From positions 3,565,913-3,629,912 of the forward strand of contig NW_004454262.1 in the NCBI RefSeq assembly GCF_000283155.1: a DNA stretch of 64,000 nucleotides, read 5' to 3'. Under the pieces are notes generated by a model that was given only the letters and a program-made list of their open reading frames with translations, was not told the DNA's origin and did not search any database. Below are positions 13,201 to 23,375 of this stretch, in pieces (the stretch's first letter is position 1; every line of letters begins with the position of its first letter). The DNA comes from Ceratotherium simum simum (Eukaryota; Chordata; Mammalia; Perissodactyla; Rhinocerotidae). Made by a program: the position numbers and the translations under genes.

Positions 13201-16200
13201 TATAATTAAATCAGGTAATTGAGAAAGAAGGCAGTCTACTTAAGGGCTGAGCCTTGGAAGCTTGAATCTGGAATGCACCTCTATTTATTAATTATGACAC
13301 AAACTAGGCTGTGCAAAAACACTGTAATGCCACAGAACCTTTAAGTCAGAAACGTGCAAGACGTTAAAAAGACTAAAATGGAATCATTTAAAGGGGTGAT
13401 GGTGAAGATCAATGTAATTTCTAATACTTTATCTTCTTTCCAGTTGTTTATAGGACAATTTAACAATGCTAACAAAATATAAGAATTGTAGCAATCAAAA
13501 TAAAAGAAAAAATGTAAAACCATATCAGCATTTTGATTTGCTAATGTGTAACCATATAGTAGCATCCTTAGACATTACAATACTGAACTTTCTTCTTTAA
13601 ACAGAGGTCTGACCTGAGTACCCCAGGCATGGCAGAGAGACAGAAAAGGAAGGCACTAAGAAAGTCCCCACTGAATCTTATGTCACCTATTGTGCACTGT
13701 TCTCCCTTAAAGTGCCACTTAGAAACGAGCACAGCTCAACAAACGAATGTGCTGAAAAGTTTGAACATCAGTGTCTTTTTATATGGACTGATCTGTATTT
13801 CAGAGCTGATACATTAATGCCATTTAAAGTGAATTTATTTATCAATGTAGTATTACAATGGTTTCCTGGGGGAAAAAAGCCACTAAACTAAATTTGTCTA
13901 AACACACACAGCCTGTCACTGGACTTTTTAAATAAATACTTCGGAGCATTAGATTTTCTTAAATGTTAAGAAATGTATGTAAATGTGCATTTCCCCCTCA
14001 GTCGTCAGAGAGAAGCACGACAAGGGCTTGTTTGACTATTAAACCATAATTGATTTTTGACAAATACCTTATCACAATCCCATTTCCTTACACAAATACA
14101 GGCATCTACTGGTTTCTTTTAAATAACTGTTTTTGCACAGAATCTATTATTCAAATTATTTAGTTGATTTAAAAATATGCTGTTTTAATATTTCCCTAGC
14201 AAAACACACTTTCTTCAGGGATAGATAGTATGAATTTTCAATTGAGATAATATCAAAACTTTTAACAATATAGAAGCATGATGAACATTTTAAATAAATT
14301 TATTTCTCCAGGGAATTTTCCTCATCACCTCCCAGGTAAATTCCCTGTGGGCTCAACTCCCATGTGTTGATTACTGGCCCCAGCATATTTTATCAGAATA
14401 TTATAAATATCCAAGGCATTGAAACCTTGAGAGAGATGTTTAAATAAAGTAATAAAGACAGTAATGACACTATGAAGGCCTCCACTTTTGCACAGGCAAG
14501 AGGCAGCGTCCCCACCAAGTGCAGTCCCCATAATGCCCTACCAATGACCTCCACGCTGACCTGCAGAGACCACTGTCTCAAGGGGTGACAGACAATTTAG
14601 TCCTTTATCCTTTTGTCATTGAAAATGACTCCACTGCCATAAATTCTAATCAAGTCAAACTGGATGGCAATTAAAAAAAAAAATCTCATAATGCATGTTT
14701 CTATGAGAAAGATAACAGAAAGGAAAGGAAAAGAAAAACCCTATAGATAATACATTTTCTAGCAAAGAAGAATCGCTGTCCCAACTTTCAACTCTTTTCC
14801 AATAGTTCACAGATAAATGACATTGAAAATACTCACTCTTAAAAGTATCATTGCATGCAATTTCTTTTAACCTAGAAAAACACAATATCATAAGAGAAAA
14901 CCAACCACCAGTTTTTATTTCAGATACAATGTTTATAAACGGTTTTTTTGTTTACATCTCAGCTCAAGGCTTTAGAGCCGTGTGCCCAATTCACACGCAG
15001 TAGGTACAACTGAGAAGCAAGCCACAGAGATGAACCCAGCCACCCAAGGTAGCTGGGACTTTAGGAAAAGCAATCATGAGGTTTAACTTGAAATAATAAA
15101 AATATTCCCAGGAGGAAAACTGTTAATAAATCATCTCACAAATTTCAAATATATCTAGGATAAAATATTTAGGGCATATTTTATGCGGTCTCACTTCTTC
15201 GGCTGAGACTACATAGGGAAACTTGAGTACAGATATTTTTCTAGGGGTATATATTATTTTTATCCTTTCTGTGGCCATTTTCCTGACCAAGTTGTTGATG
15301 CTACCATTTGAATTTTAGCATCCACCTTGACTGAATGTGGCACACTGAATTCTTGATGGGCATAACTAAAAACGAAGCACCACATTGACACGAGGGCTAT
15401 AAGTGTCACAAGAGAAACACAGCAACTTCTTCCCTTTGAGACTGTTTGCCAAAGGCCAGTTTTGAGAATGGTTTCGAATATGTACATCACTAGTCACAGA
15501 TTAAATGACTGGCCCTGTGTGGCCTAGCTCATTTGATCACGCAGCTGAAACGCAGTGAGACACAGAGCCAGACTCCCTGATGACGCCCCCCAACACGCAA
15601 GTCTGTTCTCCTCCATACTGTTTCCCACGGCTCAGAGCTTAGCATAAAACAGTCATAAACTGAAAAAGAAGATAGTTATTCTACGGGCTTTACAAGAATA
15701 AATAATGCACCACTTAATGATATCACAGAGCACTACCTCACCACATGTTTCTCAATGAAATGAGGATTCATCTCTCCTAAGTGTACTTTAGTTTCCACGG
15801 ATGTTCAAGTTAAGCAAAACGTTACCTCTGATGTAATTACTTTATAAAACACAAGGGCCCTTTTCTGAACTTTCTACTTAGGCTGGCATATGGCTTCTGG
15901 TTTCTCCTTCTGGTGTTCTGAGCTGCTCGAAGCACTGAAACATTCCGCACAGTATGCTTCCCTTTGGATGCTGTTAAGTGCAGAGGTGCAATTTAAGGAG
16001 AAGCATAAAAGGCCCAAGGGTTCCTGGAATTTCCTTTGTTTATCCATAGAGGGCATCAGAATTAGCCTTTGTCCTGCAGTTTTGGGCTGAAGGTGCCATA
16101 CTGTGAGAGAAACAGACTTGTCCTCTGGACTGCTAATTTGAACAAGGCACAGAAGGGGGAATAAGCTCCAAAGAAATCCATTTATACTGAAATTTCAGGT

Positions 16201-18120
16201 ACAATAAAAAATGGAGCTCCTCTTGTCTCCTGTTGTTGGCTAATGTCTCTCCATGAAAGTAAACATATCAAGATGCAATGATTTGTCTTAGTCTGCTCCT
16301 CTCATTATAGAAGCACGGTTTTCAATAACACAATGTATATGCTATAAAAATGATGGTTTGATATTAGGAAATCATTGTTTAGAGATAAACCCAGATGTTC
16401 CCAGTTATTCAGGAAAAATGTAATTCCTCATTATCAAGTGAAGAGTATAATCACAACTACATATAAAAACAAAAAACTTGAACATATTCATGTCAAATAA
16501 AATAATGATCCATTAAATTATCACCCATTAAGTGCTGCCAAAGTTGCTAAAAATTCTGGAAGAGAATTATTCTAGAAAGTTTTAGTCAGTTACATAAACT
16601 AGAATTACTAAAGCTAAGTCCCAGTAATCTTACAGAGTGAAAGCATAATCGACCCCATGGCTAAGGAAACCTTAGAGACCATGAGCATGCTTTCCTTCCA
16701 AGGTGAATCTGTTTTCTGTCTCATACTGTCTCCAGTTTTTATTCTCAAATTTTCAAAACTATTCATCTACTGATTTCTTCTTTACCTAATGGGAAACTGG
16801 GAAATATTCACATTGTGTTGGGAAAGCACTCTAGAGACAACATAAGATTAGGTGAAAACACAAGGACAATTAGATATAAGGTGTAGATTGTGCCGAATTC
16901 TCCCGCACAAATTCAGAAGTTGAGAATTCCAAAGAGAAGATGAGGACCTTCCCAAACCTACTATGATTTCTAAACTAAACTATAATTCCTTAGTTTACCC
17001 CATAAAGATTCCATTAAGATATTTTTTTCAGTGAACTTTTAATTCAAATTTCCTTGACCCTCTTAGATTTTTTGAAACTTGTTTCTCTACACATGCAAAT
17101 CTGTAAGAGGTGACATAACAAATCTATAACAATTTTCAGTGTTGGAAAATCTAAGTAAATGTTGAGAAGCCAAATTAATTACCCCTTCATTGGTTTACTT
17201 GAAAAAAAAAGTTGGAGGTATAAGTCTAAGTTTACAAAATTCATTTACTTTTTAAAGATGCATGCAAAGTTTAGGAACAAGTAATGCATTATCTGTAGTT
17301 ATGTTGAATTCACAATTGATTACTTTTTAAAAGTAAGTCCTTAGTATTAGTATACTTAACATCAGAGAAGCTGGAGCGTGGCTTTTTGCCTTCCTATAAT
17401 TTATAATTTTATCTGACTTCTCTCACTAACCCTCTGAAATGAAATGAGTGTTTTAGAACATAACTCTTCCTACACAGATAAAAACTTAGACCACAACAAA
17501 ATATTTCTTTAGAGTGAAAATGTTGAAACCTTAATGCCTAAGTATGGAAAATTTATGTCAGAGGTGGAATTGCTACTTTTCAAAGAAATGGTAATATGAT
17601 AAAATTTCTTGAAACTGCAACCTATTTTACTCTTAAGTATAAAATAGTATTTTACCAATAGAAAATTTGAAACAGGAAGTTTCTTTGCAATACCCCTCTA
17701 AAGTTTGATTGAGTGAGCATTTCAAGTCAGAGAAAAGCTCCTCTGTCGAAGCTGGCCTGCAGTAAGCAAGCTATCACAGCTGCTTTCTTTCTGTAGGTTA
17801 AAAAATAATAAAGCTTATTTTTTTTCACTAAATTAATGACTTTCTTAACAAAGCAGTCTACATAATGGTGTTGTTTTTCTTTGAAGTTCGGGCACACGAC
17901 TGTTTTTAACCTGAGACCAAGCAGTTCTCTGTCTGATACCAGGTATAAAAATATATGGTTAGTTAGTATGTATTTCATATATATATATATATTTAGCGTT
18001 GTAAGTACATAAACACTTGAAAATAATTAAAAGCAAGTGTTTCAGGAGCAATTGTTTTGAAAACCTAATGTCACTCTGTCCCATAAAGTGCTTCTCAGGC
18101 AGAAACATCTATTGCCATCC
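7292..18120. other. Repeat-poor intronic block left of the exon
   Basis: About 10.8 kb in which I can name no transposable element, only short AT runs (for example 10665-10678 and 17976-17992). Blocks of high complexity with retained CpGs occur at 8241-8840, 9400-9540, 13830-14240 and 15160-15620. Such long repeat-free stretches beside exons of developmental regulators often contain conserved enhancers, but I cannot align other species here. No splice-flanked open frame was seen. Confidence 0.55.
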
Positions 18121-18300
18121 ATCACTCAGTCACGCGCCTCAACAGCTCGCTCCCTTTTCTGATTAGAGATCGCAGTTGCTTGAGTTGGCTTACAGAGTGT
18201 CATCTGTTTGAATGACAGATGTCTGTGCTGGAGTGGCACTTTGCTTGTTCTTGTTTTGTTTATGAAACAATGATTCCTAAAAGGTCCTGGGCTGCCTCCA
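18121..18300. promoter_or_regulatory. Candidate intronic regulatory element with paired E-boxes
   Basis: This block lies about 0.7 kb from the exon. At 18201-18221 there is a perfect inverted pair, CATCTGT then ACAGATG with a 7-nt spacer; it holds two E-boxes and an overlapping TGACAG (MEIS/TALE-like) site. The function is inferred from motifs only. Confidence 0.35.
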
Positions 18301-18921
18301 CATTTAGGATGAGGCTATAAACATCTGTTAATGGGGACAGGGGTGGAGAGGGATGCCAAGGACCTATTTTCTTCCCTTATCACCCTTTCAAAGGAAGAGC
18401 TATTCCTTCTAATTGTGGTTACAAAATGTTACTTCTCGGAGCAATTCCCATAGCCACCTTTGTTTACCTGGCATAGAATGACTCGTCTTGATATTTTTCA
18501 GTTCCTCTCTCCTGTCTCTTGACTGCAGATAATAACTCTTTACTCTCCTTCCCCTTAACAAAAGGCTGCGAAGCAACCCGAAACCGAGTCGATATTTAGT
18601 CAATAAATGTTAACCAATTCTCACAATGGCACTGATTTCCTGATTATTACTACCTTCTTCTTTTTTCAAATAATGTCTAGCCTGGGCACTCTGGCAATAT
18701 GTGACAAGTCAAAACGGGCAACGAGGAAGTTCCTTGTTGGGAAAAGTTTGAGGGACATTCTCCTCGCCAGCTGGAATCGGCCTCGGTGGCTCAGCCCCTC
18801 CAAGATGCGAAGCTCCTCTTTAGTACTTACAAGAAAATTGAATGAACAACAGGCAAAAAGGAGAGGGGGTGGATTGCTCTTCCGGACAACATGGTAGGAC
18901 TGAAATGAAATACCTAGACAG

Positions 18922-18928
18922 ACTTACC
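18922..18928 (-). promoter_or_regulatory. 5' splice site of the POU6F2 exon
   Basis: The minus strand reads CTTCG|GTAAGT at the exon end, a near-consensus donor. The last exon base is G (18928) and the intron GT is at 18927-18926. Together with the acceptor it fixes the exon at 172 bp. Confidence 0.88.
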
Positions 18929-19099
18929 GAAGAGCTTGCTGGGAGTGTCCTCGCTGTCATTTGATTCCACAGGCGCAAGCAGGGGCTCATTCAGCTCGCT
19001 GTCTGAAGTAGCAGCCTGGTCCTCACCTCTCAACTCCGCATTCATTTCACTCCGCACTGACAGCAAGGGCTTACTGACTTGTCCAGCTATCATTGGATC
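18928..19099 (-). CDS. POU6F2: POU6F2 internal coding exon (N-terminal region)
   Basis: On the minus strand an AG acceptor (19101-19100) opens a 172-bp exon that ends at 18928, followed by GTAAGTC. It reads without a stop as 57 codons plus one base (enters phase 0, exits phase 1). The translation starts DPMIAGQVSKPLLSV, continues through an acidic, serine-rich stretch with NEPLLAPVESND, and ends DTPSKLF followed by the first base of a Gly codon. This matches my memory of the N-terminal segment of POU6F2, a POU-homeodomain transcription factor of retina and brain that acts in the nucleus; the DNA-binding POU domain is encoded by C-terminal exons outside the window. The segment has no recognisable domain and looks disordered. 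The preceding exon, which should supply the start codon, is not seen here. The Met at codon 3 has a poor Kozak context (C at -3), so I do not take it as the start. The gene identity rests on recognition, not on a search. Confidence 0.92.
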
Positions 19100-19125
19100 C
19101 TAGGATGGGGAAAAGAGTGAAAGGG
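19100..19125 (-). promoter_or_regulatory. 3' splice site with pyrimidine tract and candidate branch point
   Basis: Read on the minus strand, the bases before the exon are a long run of C and T ending in CCCCATCCTAG. A candidate branch-point A lies in TTTCACT (A at 19118), about 19 nt before the exon. The tract is strong and supports constitutive recognition of the exon. The branch point is a guess from the motif. Confidence 0.8.
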
Positions 19126-19151
19126 AGGAAAAAAAAGTGGCAGCTTTAGTG

Positions 19152-19232
19152 TGCGTGTCCTCTCTCTCCTCCTCCCTTCTCTTCTCTCTCTCTCTTCCAC
19201 ACACACACTCTCCCTCTCTCCTCTCTCTCTTA
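19152..19232. repeat. CT/GA-rich low-complexity tract beside the exon
   Basis: The plus strand is nearly pure pyrimidine (CTCTCTCC, TTCTCTCTC and CCTCTCTCTT blocks) broken by a short CACACACA. On the POU6F2 transcript this is a purine (GA) tract ending about 50 nt upstream of the acceptor. Long polypurine tracts can bind GA-binding proteins or splicing factors or form triplex DNA; no such role is shown here. Confidence 0.8.
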
Positions 19233-22200
19233 TCTCTGGCTGCTCCCGCTGTTATTGCTGGCTGCAGTCAAGTGAAGAGCTATTACAGATCCGAGGAGTT
19301 CTCCATTACTCCCCACCCTATTAAAGCTCAACTAGCATGTGAGAGATTCAGGAGGCTTCTGAGGGGGGAAAAAAAAAACTTCTTTGAAAGCAACCTAACC
19401 AACACAGCTTTAATTGTGGGATGTGCTTTTGTGCGAATGTTTTTACACCTTGTTCCGTCTTTAATGCAGTAAGAAAAAAGGAAGTGCTGGGTTTGTACTT
19501 CGGCAACATACTGAAAAGGAAGGTGCACCCTATGGAGGAACCACGGGCTATTTTAAGAAGCCCTCTCCCTGGGGGAGAAGCAATTAAACCCTATCCGGAG
19601 AGCAGAGAAAAGAGACAGGGAGAAAAGAGTCCTCACAACGCTTTCAACGGAATAAAAGAGATTTCTTATGTAAATTCTATAAGCACCCTTAGGAGTTGAC
19701 TTGACTGGTCCCAGATTGGGGACTGAAGCTGACCCCAAATCAAACGAACATTTTAAAGCAAACAACACACAACAAAATATATGAAAATTGATTTAAAAAT
19801 TTTTAAAGGAATTGGAAAAATACTTACAAACTGTGTTCAATAATTCGGATACCTAGAGCATCATACGCCCAGAGCATTAAAGAAAAAGAAAACAAAAATC
19901 ACCTCCAGAAAGGCAAACTTGACCCCCTAATAATTAAAATCTGCTTTATCTTCAGCTCATTAGGAGGGCATTTTAGGATCAGAAATATTTTCCAATGTAG
20001 CCTTTTATTCCATTTGCAAACTAAGACGCATAATATGGTATTGGCGCAAATATCGGATGAGGAAGGAAAAGGAAAGCAAGAAGTGCCCTCTTTGCGTTCT
20101 CTGGGAGCTATTTATTGCCAAGTTCATGCCTAAATGGTTCCTGAGCAGGAAACAGGTGACCAGCGCAGGAGCAGGTGGGGCGGCGTGCTCCCCTATCCCA
20201 TCATTGCATTGGTTGCGGTGTGCCTCTGCTTATTTTTTTTAATGTATTCATACCTGAAAAGTGAATTTGATATGACACATGATAATCTATGAAAATGTTA
20301 ATCAATACAAATAGTTTAAGCTGTCATCAAATGCACTTCTTTAGTCAATACTCATACCACTGAAAACAATGTCACTGTCACCAGGGCTTAATTTGCACAG
20401 CACTTAAATATTGGACTCTGTGCATCAATGCACTTCTTCTTCAAATACTGTAGGTAAACACATTTTCTCCCTATTTAAGGCTGAAGCACTCAGCACGCAT
20501 TTAGCTGAGCCGAATCCTCCCTTTTGAATACCTTGATAGGTCCACTGGAGGGCAAAATTAATACTTAATTGAATCTCACAGTCATCAAAATAATCAATAC
20601 TTTTTTATTATTTATTCTTTACAGTCTGTTGACTGTTTCAAACCTCTGAGGGAATGGTGGAAAGGATTCATGGCTTTGAAACACTGTCATTTAACAAGGT
20701 AATTTTCAGTGGGGCATTAGGGGTTGTGAAACATATAATAAAACAAAAATCGTGGCTTATAATAGGAAGAAAGAAAAGAATTATATTTCTGCCATCTAAC
20801 AAAACAGGATAAATAAAAAAGCAAGTGCAGAGAGAGAGCGAGAAAGGAGGGGGACGAGGGAGAGAGAAAGACTGGCTTTTGAAGGGTTTTATCATATCAA
20901 GAGCAGAGTCGAGCTTTCATAATGCTGACATTTCTCATCCTGACAATCCTAAACAAGTGGAAAGGATGAGATCGCAGATATCATCTTTCATCACATTCTC
21001 CAGCTTAAGAACCAACATGACAGCTCCTCTCCCCTTTACACTAATTACTAAATAAAATACTACTCTCTGTCAGCATCAGATGACTGCAGATAGCAACCAC
21101 AAACAGTTCTCCATCGTTTCCCCCTTGGAAACGGTGATGCCTACCTTGAACTCTTTAGAAAATAAATTAGGCTTGTCTCACCATATTGTAAATATTTGAA
21201 ATATAATCAATGTAATCAATGTGCTCAATTCACAGTATTGTCAGCCTAAATTTGCTGGTGATAGATTAGCATTTCCTTTACTGTGTTTGGTTGCTGGGAT
21301 GTGGAGCTCTTGAAAATGGGGGAAGGAAGTGGAGGGGGACAGGCAGAGGGGAAAGAAGACACTAAATTATTAAATTCCCAAATTTCTTTCCTACGTATTT
21401 AAGAAAGAATACATGTTGGATTCTTCTGATTCAGTTAGTGGAGCGGGTGGGGTAGTAGAGGGAACACTGCTGTGGGAGGGAAGATGGCTCTGGTAAATAT
21501 ACTCATGTGAAGTAAAGAGCCCAGGTTTAAATGTAGTACATTCTTTTCACTTTATAAAAGGTTGAATACTCATTCTCTCCAATCTAAAGGAAGGGGTGTG
21601 ACTTGTGACTTTGAGACATCCAGCCTCTGTGGCCACACTGCTCATTTGAGGTAGTGTTAACGGTAAACTTATGTTTAGAATGGCATTCACCACCCTCATG
21701 ATAAAACAAACTTGGTTACCAATGTAGCAGTGACTATCTGGGAGGTCTTAAAAAAAGAATGTTCTGTTCTCGCTTTCTTTGTGGATGGTCAAACTGAATC
21801 CTGAATCACACAGAGGAGCTGGAATGCACCTGCCAAGTTCAAGTGCACTTAGATCTGTAGGATGCTCAGTCTGGGTGATGTGTGCAAACCACGTGCTGGC
21901 AGATGGTGTGTATTCACTGACCATCAGCGCTTCTTTAAATTACTTTCATGTACATCGTACATGGCGAGGTTCCCAACTAGTGCCTCTCAGCGACTTGAGC
22001 TTAGAAAATTCAGGATTTTGTCATTCAAGCACTCATTTGATTTTTTTATCTTACAAAACACTTTATATTGTCCATGATGCAGCTGTAGCTCACATATATA
22101 TGTGCATGACATGGTTAAACAGCAAACTCCCAGTGAGGCAGAGAGCAGACAACTTTTAATCACAGCTGCAGCCACTGGGGGGTCCATTTGAAAATGTGTC

Positions 22201-22814
22201 ACAAGCAGTAACCACTGAGTACAGTCTTATAAGTGATGGGGGAGTGCCTCTTTCAAGCAGCACTCAGCTTGGAAGTCATTCTCTCCCTGCCAAAAGCAAT
22301 GGCAGTCTGTAAAATCCTTTCTGCCAACATGAAGAAAGGATTTTCCAACATGCATCTACATAGATGCTTGCAGGAATGTAAGACAGCTGCAACTTCAACA
22401 TGTACAAGGATCTCTGCAGCAGCAAATAGGAACAGAAATAGCTAGTGCAGGCAAAAAATAGAGTTGATGAAGACTCTTACTTAAAAATCTGAAAATGTCA
22501 AAACTACCATAGAAGAAGTTGGTACTTCTCTGTAATTCATTCATCAGTCATGATAGAAGAAAGTGACTGGTCCAATATACAACACTACTATGTGCAAGAA
22601 TAGAATGTGGCATGTGCCACTATAGGACACTCAGAGGGTCATCAGAGACCCAAGAGCCACACAATGAGAAAAGACGCAAGAGAGGTAATTTCCATGAGCA
22701 AAATCTCAACAAAAATTTTCACCATGTCCTGCAATGAAAAGACCGTAATCAACACCAGAACTACACAGTGATTATTTAAATCTCTTTCAGGTATTGTTAA
22801 AGAATAAAAATACG
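19233..22814. other. Repeat-poor intronic block right of the exon
   Basis: No transposable element was recognised over about 3.6 kb except a GA-rich stretch at 20825-20870. The open frame at 19137-19472 is mostly driven by the CT tract. 19921-20640 is homeodomain-motif-rich and looks like plausible regulatory sequence. 20140-20230 is a small GC-richer island, too short to call a CpG island. Confidence 0.55.
20825..20870. repeat. GA-rich low-complexity tract
   Basis: It is an almost pure purine run (AGAGAGAGAG, GAAAGGAGGGGG, GGGAGAGAGAAAG) on the plus strand. No flanking duplication is visible. Confidence 0.7.
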
Positions 22815-23030
22815 TGCCATTTATTGAATGTCTTTACCAGATAGGCACTTCAGATGTATTTAATATCACCCAAACCATGCAAGGTATTAGCCCCATTTTA
22901 GGGATAAACAACTGAGATTCAGAGAGACTAAATGACTTGTCACAAAGCCACACAGCTAATAAGTGGTGAAGCTGTATTTTGAACCCAAGTAGATTCAGCT
23001 CCAAAGATCAGCATCTTTTTATACTGCACA
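22815..23030 (+). repeat. MIR SINE, near full length
   Basis: The MIR core (CCATTTATTGAATGTCTTTACC, GGCACTTCAG), a CCCCATTTTAGGGATAAAC block, then ACAAAGCCACACAGCTAATAAG and TTGAACCCAAGTAG occur in order. The 3' part is the better preserved. Confidence 0.88.
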
Positions 23031-23228
23031 GTGGGCACTGGGTGAAAAACCGAGGCTCATAGACTTAGTAACCCAGGGGGTTTCCCGGAACTTGAATTAC
23101 GGACTGTGAAGGGTGTTAAACCCCGGATAACTGATTCCCAGAGCATGCTGTGTGTAGTATCTTCTTCCCTTCAGACTCTAGGAACAAAACACTTCTCTGT
23201 CTGACTCCTCTGGGGTGAAATCTATGGG

Positions 23229-23375
23229 GCAATGTGGTGTAGTAGACATGACATCAGACAGTGTTAAGTACCCAGGCTGGCATTCAGGTTCACTCTCTAC
23301 ACCAACTTAGAAATCACTTAACCACTTTCAGTCTCAGTTTCCTCATCTGGAATATGAAAAAGTTGGAATAAAACA
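23229..23375 (+). repeat. MIRb-like SINE fragment
   Basis: It contains GTGGTGTAGTAGACATGACATC, a CACTTAACCACTTTCAGTCTCAG run and TTTCCTCATCTGGAATATG, the second half of a MIRb-type element on the plus strand. Confidence 0.7.

Larger units (their letters stand above)
1..18927 (-). other. POU6F2: POU6F2 intron downstream of the exon (partial)
   Basis: This stretch lies 3' of the exon in the direction of transcription. The next POU6F2 coding exon, expected to continue with an Ala-Arg-Gly stretch, was not recognised, so the intron should run beyond the left edge. It contains only ancient repeats (MLT1, L2, MIR) and unique sequence. Most of 7.3-18.9 kb shows no repeat I can name. Assignment follows from the exon; a nested or antisense non-coding gene cannot be excluded. 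Confidence 0.8.

Noticed and set aside
19137..19472. 111-codon plus-strand frame next to the exon
   Set aside because: Its Ser/Leu-rich start is the translated CT tract, and it lies on the strand opposite to the gene.
20140..20230. GC-richer patch considered as a CpG island or alternative promoter
   Set aside because: Too short and too poor in CpG, with no clear promoter motif.
21779..22159. 126-codon plus-strand frame in the repeat-poor block
   Set aside because: No family similarity, no splice pair in frame, and antisense to POU6F2.
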